From NCBI GenBank assembly GCA_902539295.1, contig CACBIM010000013.1:1-53864 (forward strand): DNA of 53,864 bases, in the 5' to 3' direction. Position numbers and translations under genes: made by a program. This DNA is from an uncultured SAR116 cluster alpha proteobacterium. Its GTDB lineage: Bacteria; Pseudomonadota; Alphaproteobacteria; Puniceispirillales; GCA-002684695. Positions 8,945-18,568 of the stretch are shown one piece after another. The notes beneath the pieces were generated by a model. The model saw only the letters and a program-made list of their open reading frames with translations. It had not been told where the DNA came from and did not search any database. Within the stretch, counting starts at the first letter, position 1. Every line of letters begins with the position of its first letter.

Positions 8945-8994
8945 CTTGAAGCCTTTTTAAATTTTAACCTATAAAATTAATTTAATTATAGCAT

Positions 8995-10275
8995 TTATTT
9001 TTTATTATTGAAATGTCTTCCAATAATTGTTTTATTCGAACCAATTTTGCTATTAATTTCATCAATTGCAAACTCTAGATTATTTTTTTTATTTTTAACT
9101 TCATCTTCAAAATTTAACTGAAAGTTATCATCTTGGTTTTCTTTAAAATTAGAAACTCCAATCCCAATTAGCCTATAATCAACATTATCTTTTATTTCAT
9201 TCTCAAACAACTCCTCTGACCTTGAGTATAAATCATGTGCCATCTGTAAAGGTAGGTTTGAGGTTACTGATCTTGTAATAACTTTGAATTTAGTTGTTTT
9301 TAGTTTTAATGTTAATGTTTTGCCAATAAAATTTTTATCTTTTAGTCTTGAGGATAACTTAAGGCACAAAAGATGAAGTTCATTTTTTATTTCTTTTTCA
9401 CTTTTAATTTTTGAAAATGTTGTTTCAACAGAAATACTTTTTGTTGAAGAGTTTTTAAAAACCTTTCTATTGTCTATACCCTCTGCCAATTTAAGTATTT
9501 TAAGAGTATTGCTTCCCAATATTTGTTTTAATTTTAAATACTCAAAGTTAAATAAATCTTTGCAAAAATGAATACCTAAGGAATTTAATTTTTTAACTGT
9601 TGATTTACCTAAACCAAAAATAATTGAAATGGGTTTTTCTGATAACCAGTTCTTAGCTTCTTCTTTACCAAGGACAAAAAAACCATTGGGTTTATTTTGT
9701 TCAGAAGCTAACTTAGCCATAGACTTGTTATAAGACAATCCTACAGAAACAGTTATACCAATGTCAGAGTAGATTTTTTTTTGAATTTTCAACATTGATA
9801 TAGCAGGGATACATTTATGTAATTTTTCAGTTCCCGACAAATCTAAAAAGGCCTCATCAATTGAAACTGGTTCAACAGCTGGGGTAGCGTCATCCATTAT
9901 TAATCTTATCTGCCTACTAATCTTAATATAATGTTCCATCCTGGGCTTTATAATAACTAAGTCAGGACAAAGTTGTTTAGCTTTAAAAGTGGGCATTGCT
10001 GATTTAATGCCATACTTCCTTGCAACATAACATGCAGCAGCTACAACACCTCTTTCAGTCCCACCAACAGCTACAGGTTTATATTTAAGAGTCTTGTTGT
10101 CTCTTTTTTCAACTGCAGCATAGAAAGAATCACAATCTAGATGAGCAATGCTCAATTCATTAAACTCTCTATGGAAATACACATTGTTTGATTGACAAAA
10201 ATTACACTTTGATAGGATTTTTTTACTATCCCATTTTTTAAGGCATTCTCTGCAAATATGAATTAGTTTTGTCAA
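8995..10275 (-). CDS. dinB: DNA polymerase IV (DinB) with N-terminal zinc ribbon
   Basis: This Y-family translesion polymerase extends past lesions with low fidelity. The 426-residue protein has the palm motif HLDCDSFYAAVE (metal Asp at about 47), the YVARKYGI finger segment and SIDEAFLDL with the second catalytic pair. Thumb and little-finger domains follow. The first 30 residues hold four Cys in two CxxC pairs (C8, C11, C24, C27). This putative zinc ribbon is found on many alphaproteobacterial DinB proteins. No canonical C-terminal beta-clamp motif is obvious, although the QLNF stretch could serve. It is a single gene that overlaps no other gene. Confidence 0.92.
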   Translation of the reverse strand: MTKLIHICRECLKKWDSKKILSKCNFCQSNNVYFHREFNELSIAHLDCDSFYAAVEKRDNKTLKYKPVAVGGTERGVVAAACYVARKYGIKSAMPTFKAKQLCPDLVIIKPRMEHYIKISRQIRLIMDDATPAVEPVSIDEAFLDLSGTEKLHKCIPAISMLKIQKKIYSDIGITVSVGLSYNKSMAKLASEQNKPNGFFVLGKEEAKNWLSEKPISIIFGLGKSTVKKLNSLGIHFCKDLFNFEYLKLKQILGSNTLKILKLAEGIDNRKVFKNSSTKSISVETTFSKIKSEKEIKNELHLLCLKLSSRLKDKNFIGKTLTLKLKTTKFKVITRSVTSNLPLQMAHDLYSRSEELFENEIKDNVDYRLIGIGVSNFKENQDDNFQLNFEDEVKNKKNNLEFAIDEINSKIGSNKTIIGRHFNNKK

Positions 10276-10346
10276 ATCATTATAAGTTAATATTTACTTT
10301 AATTTATATACTGAAAAATTATTATCTATATAGTGCTAATTATATT

Positions 10347-11567
10347 ATGAATATAAATGCTTTAAATTCTTCAAGTTTTAGACTTTATCTATTTGGGAGT
10401 TTTATAGCTCTTAACGGGCTTTGGATACAAAGAATTATTATCGGTTGGCTTGCTTGGGAAATAACTAACTCCCCTTTTTATGTAGGAATTGCAGCTTTCC
10501 TAAGTCTCGCACCAACAATTTTTAGTGGGCCAGTATTTGGAGTTTTGATCGATAGGATAAATATAAGGGTCGCTTTCTTTTTATCCTATAGTTCGATGAT
10601 TATATGTTCCACAGTATTGTTTGTTCTTATTTTAACAAATCTCCTTTCAATCCAATCTTTGTTGCTTATATGTCTATTTATTGGAGTGATTGCTTCAGCA
10701 GCTCATCCTATAAGGATGTCTCTTGCTCCAAGACTAATTGAAGAGTATCAAGTGCCCTCTCTTGTAGCTCTTACAGCAGTTAACTTTAATACTACAAGAC
10801 TTATTGGACCAGCTATAGGTGGTTTTTTAATACAATATTTTGGTGCAAGCCAAGCAGTTTTAATATCAATTTTTACATATATGCCTGTAATGTTTTTCAT
10901 TTTATTTATCAAACCTAGAGATTTAGTTTTAAATGGAAAAAATAAGTCTTTCATATCTGATTTTTTTGAAGGTATTAAACTTATTTTGTCCAACTCAATT
11001 ATTAAATTTTCAATTGTTCTTAGTGGGTTGACGTCTTTTGTGGGCAGAGGCGTTTTAGAAACCTTGCCTTTAATTTCTGAAGGTATTTTTCACCAAGGCC
11101 CTTCAGGATTGGGTTTAATTACTGCAACTGCTGGAGCAGGAGCACTTTTTGCCTCTATTACTAAAGCTCTTGGAAAAGCTGAAACTATGGGCACTAATAT
11201 TCCAGATAGTATTCTTTTTACAGCTATAACAATCCCTTTAACTGTTTTGCTTATTGGATATGTTGATACATTTTATATGGCATTATTTTTAATTTTTATT
11301 TTAGGATTTTTAGCAACCACAATTGGTATTTCTATTCAATCTAAAATTCAGCTTGAATTAAAAGATATTTTCAGAGGAAGAGTAATGAGCATTTGGATAA
11401 TGATTAATATGGGTTCAGCTGCATTAGGGTCAATTTTATTTGGAATGATTAGTGATTATTCAAACATTCAATTTACACATATTTTATTTGGATATACATT
11501 TATAATTTTAATTGTTTTTCTAATATCAGTTAATAAAATAGGAAAAGTAATTAAAATTGAGTCTTGA
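10347..11567 (+). CDS. MFS transporter (DHA3/enterobactin-exporter-like)
   Basis: A 406-residue protein with about twelve hydrophobic segments. The GPVFGVLIDRINIRVA segment is the MFS loop 2-3 motif, and RLIGPAIGGFL lies in helix 5. It resembles the MFS_3/EntS group, which exports siderophores and other small molecules. I chose the ATG at 10347 (MNINALNSSSF). An in-frame ATG at 10269 would add 26 residues with no clear function and would overlap the dinB start on the other strand. It ends 12 bases before the Rieske oxygenase gene and may be co-transcribed with it. Confidence 0.85.
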   Translation: MNINALNSSSFRLYLFGSFIALNGLWIQRIIIGWLAWEITNSPFYVGIAAFLSLAPTIFSGPVFGVLIDRINIRVAFFLSYSSMIICSTVLFVLILTNLLSIQSLLLICLFIGVIASAAHPIRMSLAPRLIEEYQVPSLVALTAVNFNTTRLIGPAIGGFLIQYFGASQAVLISIFTYMPVMFFILFIKPRDLVLNGKNKSFISDFFEGIKLILSNSIIKFSIVLSGLTSFVGRGVLETLPLISEGIFHQGPSGLGLITATAGAGALFASITKALGKAETMGTNIPDSILFTAITIPLTVLLIGYVDTFYMALFLIFILGFLATTIGISIQSKIQLELKDIFRGRVMSIWIMINMGSAALGSILFGMISDYSNIQFTHILFGYTFIILIVFLISVNKIGKVIKIES

Positions 11568-11579
11568 AGAAATTAAGTA

Positions 11580-12791
11580 ATGGAAAAAGTAAGTAATTTT
11601 AGAGATGTCTCTATTCCTAAAGAATGGGATCGTAAAGGACTTCCAAGCTGGACATATAAGAGTAAGCAATTGCTTGAAATTGAAAAAGAAAGTTTGTTCT
11701 TTAATCATTGGCAACTGATTTGCCATCAGTCTGATTTAAGTTCTATTGGGGACTTTCTTACATTTGATTTATGTAACGAAAGAATTCTTATTATTAGAGA
11801 TAATGAAAATATTATTAGAGCATTTTACAACCTTTGCAGACACAGAGGATCAAGGGTTATGGCTAATAAAAAAGGTAATTGCACCGCAATTGTGTGTCCA
11901 TTTCATGGATGGGTTTATAATTTAGATGGCACACTTCGTGGAGCTTCTCAGCCGAAATCATTTCCAAAGTTTAATAAAAAAGATTTTGGACTAAAAAAAA
12001 TTGAGTGTGAAATTTGGAATGGACTTGTTTTTATAAGATTAAACAAAGGTCCTCAAAAATCAGTTAAATGCCTTATGTCACCTTTTTCAGAGGAACTAGG
12101 TAATTACAAAATAGATAAAATGGTTCCAACTGACGGTATATGGACACAAAGGACTGAAGTTAATTGGAAATCTGTAAGAGACGTAGATAATGAGGGCTAT
12201 CATGTTCCAATGGCTCATCCATCTTTACAAGATCTTTATGGGAAAAATTATTTTGATGAACCCTTTGTGAACGGCATATCAAAAACTCATGCCAGCTTTA
12301 GTGGAAAAACAGCTAGAAACTGGAGTGTTAAAAATTACAAACGGTTTTCGTCTCCTGCTTCACATTTACCAGACAAATATAAAAATTCATGGAATTATTT
12401 TGGAATTTTTCCAAATGCAGTTATTGCAGTAACGCCGGAAACAGTTCAGTTTTATCAAGAATTTCCTATTTCAACTGATTTAACTTTATTAAGGGGCAGT
12501 ATATACAGACATAAAAATGAAACTCGCCAACAAAGAGTTGCTCGTTATCTTAGCAATCGAATTGACAATCATACTGTAGCTGAAGATGTGCAACTCACTA
12601 TTTGGTCAAATGAATCAATGAATTCAAAATCATTTGAAGGATTTTATTTATCTGATCTTGAATATGGAGTGAAATCTCATCACGACCATATGAGAAGACA
12701 AATCCCTATCTTAAAGATTGAAAAACAACCTGATGAGCATTTGATTTATAAATTAAATAAGGAAATGCTTGAAAATATTAGTTTAAAGTGA
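11580..12791 (+). CDS. Rieske-type oxygenase alpha subunit, likely quaternary-amine/betaine monooxygenase
   Basis: The 403-residue protein has the Rieske [2Fe-2S] motif at C86, H88, C106 and H109 (CRHRGSR and CPFHGW). The mononuclear-iron site is DNEGYHVPMAHPSL with H208 and H213, and AEDVQL near the C-terminus supplies an acidic ligand. The residue bridging the two metal centres is Glu205. Most aromatic-ring dioxygenases have Asp there, while Glu is known from carnitine oxygenase CntA. That points to oxidative N-demethylation or C-N cleavage of a quaternary amine. No reductase partner (GbcB/CntB-like) is in the window. The next genes encode an ABC importer on the same strand. Confidence 0.85.
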   Translation: MEKVSNFRDVSIPKEWDRKGLPSWTYKSKQLLEIEKESLFFNHWQLICHQSDLSSIGDFLTFDLCNERILIIRDNENIIRAFYNLCRHRGSRVMANKKGNCTAIVCPFHGWVYNLDGTLRGASQPKSFPKFNKKDFGLKKIECEIWNGLVFIRLNKGPQKSVKCLMSPFSEELGNYKIDKMVPTDGIWTQRTEVNWKSVRDVDNEGYHVPMAHPSLQDLYGKNYFDEPFVNGISKTHASFSGKTARNWSVKNYKRFSSPASHLPDKYKNSWNYFGIFPNAVIAVTPETVQFYQEFPISTDLTLLRGSIYRHKNETRQQRVARYLSNRIDNHTVAEDVQLTIWSNESMNSKSFEGFYLSDLEYGVKSHHDHMRRQIPILKIEKQPDEHLIYKLNKEMLENISLK

Positions 12792-12818
12792 CTGCCTAAG
12801 TTTTCGAATTTTTATTAA

Positions 12819-12845
12819 TTGAAATTCTTAGTTATACCTTATAAT
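12819..12845 (+). promoter_or_regulatory. Possible sigma70-type promoter for the importer operon
   Basis: TTGAAA at 12819-12824 and TATAAT at 12840-12845 are separated by 15 bases, shorter than the ideal 17. They lie in the 121-base gap before the first permease gene. AT-rich background makes such matches common, so this is only suggestive. Confidence 0.3.
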
Positions 12846-12912
12846 AATATTTGGATGAATTAAAATTTAATATTCAATTAGAATATAATTAAATCTATAT
12901 TGAGAGGAAATT

Positions 12913-13776
12913 TTGAAATTTACTTTTAATAATGATACAAAGAAGGGTTGGCGTTTGTTGTCAATTCCTTTTATTTTTAGCCTTTTACTTTTGGCAGCCC
13001 CACTAACAATGATGTTCTTATTGAGTTTTTGGACACAAGACTACCTAACATTAGATAAAACATTTACTTTTAAAAATTACATTGAAGCTGCTACTCAGCC
13101 AGTTTATAAATTACTATTTACAAGATCATTAATAATATCGCTAACTGCAACCTTTTTTACAGTTCTTCTTGCTTTTCCAATGGCGTATTTTATTTCCTTT
13201 CATGGTGGAGAAAGAAAAGCTTTATGGTTATTTTTAATAACCATTCCTTTTTGGACAAGTTATCTGATTAGAATGTTTTTATGGAAAGTCATATTAGGTT
13301 ACAATGGTGTTTTGAATTCATTTTTAATTTGGTTAGAGATGATAACAGAACCACTTACTTTCTTACTTTATAATGCAAATGCAGTTGTATTAGCTTTGAC
13401 ACACGGTTGGGCACCTTTTGCTATCCTGCCCATTTTTGTTTCACTTGAAAAAATAGATAGGTCTCTTTTAGAAGCAAGTACGGATTTAGGTGATAGTGCA
13501 ATAGATCAATTTTTTAGAATTATACTCCCACTATCCGCACCTGGAGTTATTGGTGCAGCTCTAATTATTTTTATTCCTACTGTTGGAGACTATATTACGC
13601 CAAAACTAGTTGGCGGAACTGATGGGTTAATGATAGCAAACATGATACAAGTACAATTTTCAAAAGCCAATAATGCCCCTCTTGCTGCTGCTTTATCTGT
13701 ATCCTCATTGATGATAGTCTCTTTCATCTCGATTGTTTTTGTTCTCTTTAATAGAAAATATTTAAGGAGATATTAA
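12913..13776 (+). CDS. ABC transporter permease, PotB-like
   Basis: Inner-membrane permease of a spermidine/putrescine-type importer, 287 residues with six predicted membrane segments. The EAA loop, EASTDLGDSAIDQFFRIILPLSAPG, contacts the ATPase. The start is TTG at 12913, preceded by GAGAGG. It stands one base before the second permease gene and 121 bases after the Rieske oxygenase gene. The PotB family also imports other amines and betaines, and the neighbourhood suggests a methylated amine rather than a polyamine. Confidence 0.9.
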   Translation: MKFTFNNDTKKGWRLLSIPFIFSLLLLAAPLTMMFLLSFWTQDYLTLDKTFTFKNYIEAATQPVYKLLFTRSLIISLTATFFTVLLAFPMAYFISFHGGERKALWLFLITIPFWTSYLIRMFLWKVILGYNGVLNSFLIWLEMITEPLTFLLYNANAVVLALTHGWAPFAILPIFVSLEKIDRSLLEASTDLGDSAIDQFFRIILPLSAPGVIGAALIIFIPTVGDYITPKLVGGTDGLMIANMIQVQFSKANNAPLAAALSVSSLMIVSFISIVFVLFNRKYLRRY

Positions 13777-13777
13777 T

Positions 13778-14584
13778 TTGTCAAAATCTTCAAAATATTT
13801 AAAGATATTTGCTTTTACTTATTTAATATTTTTGTATGCTCCTACACTGTTGTTACCAATATTCTCCTTTAACAAAAGTCAAATTATAGCATTTCCTTTA
13901 ACAGGTTTTTCCTTTCAATGGTTTGAAGCTCTTTTATATCAAGACGCCTTGCATGATGCTCTGAAAAATTCTTTAATCGTAGCGATTTCATCTAGCATTC
14001 TTGCAACTATTTTAGGTACTTTAGCATCACGTGCTACCACACGATACGATTTCAAAGGAAAACAGGCTTCTTTGACATTTATACTTGCACCACTTATTTT
14101 ACCTGAAATTATTGTTGGTGTTTCTCTTCTTATAGTTTTAATTCAGCTTGGAATAACTCTGAATGTTTGGAGTGTTATTCTGGGGCATACATTACTTTTA
14201 GCACCATTTTCTATTATTATAATGAATTCTGCGTTTAATAATTTAGACCTAAGCTTAGAGGAAGCTTCTATGGATCTAGGAGAAAATCAATTTGGTACTT
14301 TTTATAGGGTTATTTTGCCACTTGTGCTCCCTGGTATAATTGCAAGTTTACTAATAGGATTTACACTTTCATTAGATGAGTTCATAATAGCTTTCTTTTT
14401 AACAGGAACAGACACCACTTTACCTGTTTATATATGGGCACAATTTAGATTTCCAAAAAAACTACCTGCTACAATGGCTTTAGGAACTATTCTTTTAATA
14501 GTGTCCTTAATGCTGCTCTCACTAAGTGAATACTTCAGAAGAAGGTCAAGAATGTTAGAAGATAGTATACCTAATAAAAATTAG
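13778..14584 (+). CDS. ABC transporter permease, PotC-like
   Basis: Second permease of the importer, 268 residues with six hydrophobic helices. Its EAA loop is EEASMDLGENQFGTFYRVILPLVLPG. The start is TTG at 13778, one base after the PotB-like stop and preceded by AGGAG inside that gene, so translation is probably coupled. It forms a heterodimer channel with the preceding permease in the inner membrane. The ATPase gene follows after 28 bases. Confidence 0.9.
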   Translation: MSKSSKYLKIFAFTYLIFLYAPTLLLPIFSFNKSQIIAFPLTGFSFQWFEALLYQDALHDALKNSLIVAISSSILATILGTLASRATTRYDFKGKQASLTFILAPLILPEIIVGVSLLIVLIQLGITLNVWSVILGHTLLLAPFSIIIMNSAFNNLDLSLEEASMDLGENQFGTFYRVILPLVLPGIIASLLIGFTLSLDEFIIAFFLTGTDTTLPVYIWAQFRFPKKLPATMALGTILLIVSLMLLSLSEYFRRRSRMLEDSIPNKN

Positions 14585-14612
14585 TTAAAGTCAAATACTA
14601 AAGGGATGAAAA

Positions 14613-15695
14613 ATGATCAATCAAGTAGAAGTCAAAAATGTATATAAAAATTTTGGAGATGTTAAAGCAGTTGATGGTGTGTCTCTTGAAATTTCACAGG
14701 GTCAGTTTTTTTCACTTTTGGGTCCTTCCGGCTGCGGAAAAACAACATTATTAAGATTGATTGCAGGATTTGAAATGCCTAATTCAGGAGATATTTTAAT
14801 TGATAACAAGTCAATGGATGGAATAGCCCCTAATTTAAGACCAACTAATATGGTTTTTCAAAACTATGCCATTTTTCCACATTTGAATGTTGCAGAAAAT
14901 GTTGCTTATGGCCTTAGAAAAAAAAGGCTATCTAAAGATGAAAAATTAGAAATGATTAATAAATCGCTTGAGCTGGTTGGTCTTTCAGGTTTAAATAATA
15001 GATCCTCTAATGCATTGTCTGGGGGGCAAAAACAAAGAGTTGCCTTAGCAAGGGCGCTTATCCTAAAACCAAAAGTTTTACTACTTGATGAGCCTTTGTC
15101 AGCCTTAGATAAAAAATTAAGAGAACAAATGCAATCAGAATTGCGCCACTTACAAAGAGTTGTAGGCATAACTTTTATTTTAGTAACCCATGATCAAGAA
15201 GAAGCCTTAACAATGAGTGATAAAGTAGCTGTAATGTTCGATGGCAAAGTAGAACAAATTGCATCTCCTAGAGAGCTATATGAGAGACCCTCTTCAAAAA
15301 GAGTTGCCTCCTTTATTGGAACTATGAATTTTATTGATGCCATAGGTTCTAAATCAGGTGAAAAGATTAAAGTTGAAAATAGAATATTAGGTAAGTTCGA
15401 GTTACCACAAAACCAAGTTTCAGGAAATCATGTAAATAATAAACTTACATTGGGAATTAGGCCTGAACTTATTTCAATAAATCCAAGAAAATCAAAATCT
15501 GCAGATTTTATTGAAGGGGAAATAGAAGAAATTTCCTATTTAGGTGAAACAACATACTATAAAATTATTTGCGGTAAAGACATAGAACCTCTAAATGTTT
15601 TAACTCAAAACTCTTTTGGCCAAATGAACTATAAGGTTGGTGAAAAAGTTAAACTTAATATTGATAAAGATAATATAGTAGGGTTTAGTGGATAG
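14613..15695 (+). CDS. ABC transporter ATPase, PotA-like
   Basis: A 360-residue ATPase that powers the importer. Walker A is GPSGCGKTT near residue 38, the signature is LSGGQKQR, and Walker B is LLLDEP followed by the H-loop LVTHD. A C-terminal TOBE_2-like domain begins near residue 240 (TLGIRPELISI). Architecture and order with the two permeases match PotABC. It ends just before a strong hairpin that separates it from the convergent binding-protein gene. Confidence 0.92.
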   Translation: MINQVEVKNVYKNFGDVKAVDGVSLEISQGQFFSLLGPSGCGKTTLLRLIAGFEMPNSGDILIDNKSMDGIAPNLRPTNMVFQNYAIFPHLNVAENVAYGLRKKRLSKDEKLEMINKSLELVGLSGLNNRSSNALSGGQKQRVALARALILKPKVLLLDEPLSALDKKLREQMQSELRHLQRVVGITFILVTHDQEEALTMSDKVAVMFDGKVEQIASPRELYERPSSKRVASFIGTMNFIDAIGSKSGEKIKVENRILGKFELPQNQVSGNHVNNKLTLGIRPELISINPRKSKSADFIEGEIEEISYLGETTYYKIICGKDIEPLNVLTQNSFGQMNYKVGEKVKLNIDKDNIVGFSG

Positions 15696-15698
15696 TTT

Positions 15699-15721
15699 CA
15701 GAGGCGACTAAGCCGCCTCTG
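15699..15721. terminator. Hairpin between convergent potA-like and potD-like genes
   Basis: An 8-bp GC-rich stem, CAGAGGCG with CGCCTCTG, encloses a 7-base loop. It lies 4 bases after the ATPase stop and 25 bases from the stop of the convergent binding-protein gene. It probably serves both strands, although the T-tracts on either side are weak. Confidence 0.6.
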
Positions 15722-15745
15722 AATATAATTGATTAAATTAAATAT

Positions 15746-16807
15746 TTAGAATCCGCTTTTGATTAATTCCCATTCTTTAATCATTTTTTCTCTTAGAGCT
15801 GGTGCTGTAGGCGCCTGCCATAGCGTATTTTTAGTATAGCTTTCAAGCGAACCAAATCCATTTTCTTCACCGATAGCAGCCATAACTTTACTGTTTGAGT
15901 GACCGTACCCCCATTCTGTGAGTATGTATTCAGCAGATGAGTCTGCAAGCCATGCATCAATAAAATCATACGCTTTTTGCTCTGAACCAGGAGCATCTTT
16001 CATCATTGTGTAGCCACAAACCCATGTAGAAGCACCCTCTTTTGTTTCTCTATTCATAGCAACCGGAAGTCCATCCCAACCTAATGTCGCAGCAACTTCA
16101 TTCCATGTCCATTCTAAGAGTATTTCACCACTTTTCATTAATTCAGCACCTTCTGCGCCGTCAGCGTGATAAGTTCTAACATTCTTGTGAACTTCTCTCA
16201 AAAATGCCGCCGCTTTATTGAAGTCCGCATCAGAAGCTTTATTCCAGTCAGTAACACCTACTGCGAGATATCCTAATGCAAAAGCATCGTCAACATTATC
16301 AACTAATGAAACTCTATCTTTAAATTTTGGATTTGCTAAAACTTGTAGAGAGGATGCTTCTTCAGCTGTAACTTTTTCTGTGTTGTAAGTTAATGCACTT
16401 GAACCCCAATCAATAGGAACTGCCCATTGTTTACCATCAACATTCCAACCTTCCATATTTGCAAATTCTGGCATTACTTTGTCCCAGTTAGATAGTCTTG
16501 ATGTATCAATAGGTACAATTATCCCTGCGTCTCTCCACCTAACAACTGACTGAGAGCATGGATGGCCTAAATCTGCTCTAAATCCAGCTCTTACTTTTTG
16601 AAGTGCTTCCTCTTCATCTGAAAAGAATGAATAAGTTGGACTATCACCGTATTTTTCAATGTAACCTTGAAAAAAACCTGGGTCCTCATATCCACCCCAA
16701 TCAAAAACTATTAATTCGCTGTCAGCTGCAACAGAATTAAGAGAAAAGCCAATCATGAAAGCTAGCCCTGTTAAAGGACCGATAATATAATTCTTTATTA
16801 GTCTCAT
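15746..16807 (-). CDS. Periplasmic substrate-binding protein, PotD-like
   Basis: This 353-residue extracellular solute-binding protein has an N-terminal signal peptide (hydrophobic PLTGLAFMIGF, cleavage likely after SVAA). The mature protein begins with LIVFDWGGYEDPGF, typical of spermidine/putrescine-type binding proteins. The start is the ATG at 16807, preceded by GGAGG. An in-frame ATG 24 codons upstream would spoil the signal peptide. It is the missing component of the importer on the other strand and is divergent from the first CrtI-like gene, so both flanks face the same catabolic island. Trp and Asp residues in the mature protein could form an aromatic cage for a quaternary amine, which is inference. 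Confidence 0.88.
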   Translation of the reverse strand: MRLIKNYIIGPLTGLAFMIGFSLNSVAADSELIVFDWGGYEDPGFFQGYIEKYGDSPTYSFFSDEEEALQKVRAGFRADLGHPCSQSVVRWRDAGIIVPIDTSRLSNWDKVMPEFANMEGWNVDGKQWAVPIDWGSSALTYNTEKVTAEEASSLQVLANPKFKDRVSLVDNVDDAFALGYLAVGVTDWNKASDADFNKAAAFLREVHKNVRTYHADGAEGAELMKSGEILLEWTWNEVAATLGWDGLPVAMNRETKEGASTWVCGYTMMKDAPGSEQKAYDFIDAWLADSSAEYILTEWGYGHSNSKVMAAIGEENGFGSLESYTKNTLWQAPTAPALREKMIKEWELIKSGF

Positions 16808-16936
16808 TATTTCCTCCATTTGAAACTTTATTTGATGATACTTCACGAAATATATACTATTTTCAAGCATTTCTTGCAAAATTTCAAATAATCTTGTTAT
16901 TTTAAAATTTTAAGTAAATAATAAATAATTATCTAT

Positions 16937-18568
16937 ATGAATTCTCAGCATAAAAACTACGATGTAATTATAATTGGAGCAGGGCATAATGGCCTTGTAA
17001 ATGCGTGTTATTTACAAAAAGCAGGATTAAATGTTCTTGTACTGGAAAAAAATGACTGGATTGGTGGCGCTGCAGTAAGTAGGGAGTTAACTCCTAATAT
17101 TTTATATTCCAATTGCTCTTATGTTTGTAGCTTATTTAGGCCAGAAATTATGCGCGACTTGGAATTGCCTAAACATGGCCTTCAAATAATAGGAATTGAA
17201 GGAGGAACTACTTTTACACAGGATGGAAGATATTTAGCTAATTACAGAAATTATCATTCTAAGCGTCGTGAAATGGCAAGATTTAGCGTAAAAGATAGTG
17301 AAGCATATGAGCGATATTCAAGAGATGTAACAAGGCAATGCAGATTTATACAACCACTATTAATGAGGACAGCTCCAGATCCAGCAAGTTTTAAATCTAA
17401 AGATATTGGAGAAATTTTTTACCTTATTAAACAATTTAATGAGCTTAGCCCTGATCAAATGGCTGAAACAATTCGTTTCTGGACTATGTCTATTTCTGAT
17501 TACCTTGATGAATACTTTGAAAATGATGTTATTAAAGCCTCCTTGGCACTGTCAGGTATTATTGGGACCGCTTTAGGTCCAATGTCTCCAGGCACAGCTT
17601 ATGTTCTTTTACACCATTATATGGGTGAGGTCGATGGCTCTATCGGTTCATGGGGTTATGCAAGAGGTGGTATGGGGGCAATTACTCAAGCTTTATCATC
17701 TTCATTTAAATCTTTTGGTGGTGAATTAATTACTGAATCTGAGGTAGAAAATATTCTAATTAAAAACAACCAAGCAAAAGGTGTTGCTTTAAAAAACGGT
17801 AATGAATTTTACTCGTCAAATATAGTTTCCAATGCTGATGTAAAACGAACCTTTTTAAAGCTAGTAGATGATAAATTTCTCCCACCCTCTTTCGTAAAAA
17901 AAGTAAAAAATTTCAAAATTAGGGGTTCCTCTGGAAAGGTTAATATTGGCCTTGATAGTATGCCGGATTTTCCTGCAGTTCCGAAAGGAGATCCATGTAT
18001 CAAAGGAGATATACATTTTACAGATAGCATTGAGAGAATGGAAAAAGCTTATGATGACTGGAAAAATGGAACTTGGTCTAAAGATCCTTTCCTTGATATG
18101 ATGATACCCACCGCAACTGATCCAACAATGGCACCTCCAGGAAAACATTTTATGAGCTGCTTTGTACAATATTGTCCACCAAAAGTTTATGGTAAGGATT
18201 GGACTCAAGAGAAAAAAGAGGCTTTTGGTGAAACTGTGATTAAGCAAATAGAGGATTATTCGCCTGGTTTTCGTGAAAAAATAATCCACATGGAAATTCG
18301 TACACCAAAAGAATTAGAAGATGAAGTAGGGCTTACAGAAGGTAATATTTTCCAAGGTGAATTAACCTTTGACCAATTGTTATTTAATAGACCTGTGCCA
18401 GGTTATGCTCAATACAGAAGCCCATTAAAAGGATTATATATTTGTGGGTCTTCTACCCATCCAGGTGGTGGAGTGATGGGAGCACCAGGAAGAAATGCAG
18501 CTATTGAAATTTTGAAAGATCTTAAAAAACCTACATCTCACGCAAGAAGCGCTTATGAAGTCATATGA
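16937..18568 (+). CDS. CrtI-like (COG1233) FAD-dependent oxidoreductase, copy 1
   Basis: A 543-residue flavoprotein with N-terminal dinucleotide motif DVIIIGAGHNGLVNA, an FAD-ribose segment VLEKNDWIGGAAVSREL and the CrtI-type C-terminal signature GLYICGSSTHPGGGVMG. Family members include phytoene desaturases, but no carotenoid genes are nearby and the context is amine catabolism. I therefore take it as a dehydrogenase of an unidentified small substrate. The gene overlaps the second, related gene by 14 bases. The pair may form a heteromer or act in sequence. Confidence 0.8.
   Translation: MNSQHKNYDVIIIGAGHNGLVNACYLQKAGLNVLVLEKNDWIGGAAVSRELTPNILYSNCSYVCSLFRPEIMRDLELPKHGLQIIGIEGGTTFTQDGRYLANYRNYHSKRREMARFSVKDSEAYERYSRDVTRQCRFIQPLLMRTAPDPASFKSKDIGEIFYLIKQFNELSPDQMAETIRFWTMSISDYLDEYFENDVIKASLALSGIIGTALGPMSPGTAYVLLHHYMGEVDGSIGSWGYARGGMGAITQALSSSFKSFGGELITESEVENILIKNNQAKGVALKNGNEFYSSNIVSNADVKRTFLKLVDDKFLPPSFVKKVKNFKIRGSSGKVNIGLDSMPDFPAVPKGDPCIKGDIHFTDSIERMEKAYDDWKNGTWSKDPFLDMMIPTATDPTMAPPGKHFMSCFVQYCPPKVYGKDWTQEKKEAFGETVIKQIEDYSPGFREKIIHMEIRTPKELEDEVGLTEGNIFQGELTFDQLLFNRPVPGYAQYRSPLKGLYICGSSTHPGGGVMGAPGRNAAIEILKDLKKPTSHARSAYEVI

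Noticed and set aside
8710-8949. 79-codon ORF on + opposite the WNKNA gene
   Set aside because: It is a His/Phe/Tyr-rich antisense reading with no ribosome site. The - strand has a good site and a regular hydrophilic repeat.
9480-9700. T-rich and A-rich runs in dinB as possible frameshift sites
   Set aside because: The dinB frame is continuous from start to stop with all domains present.
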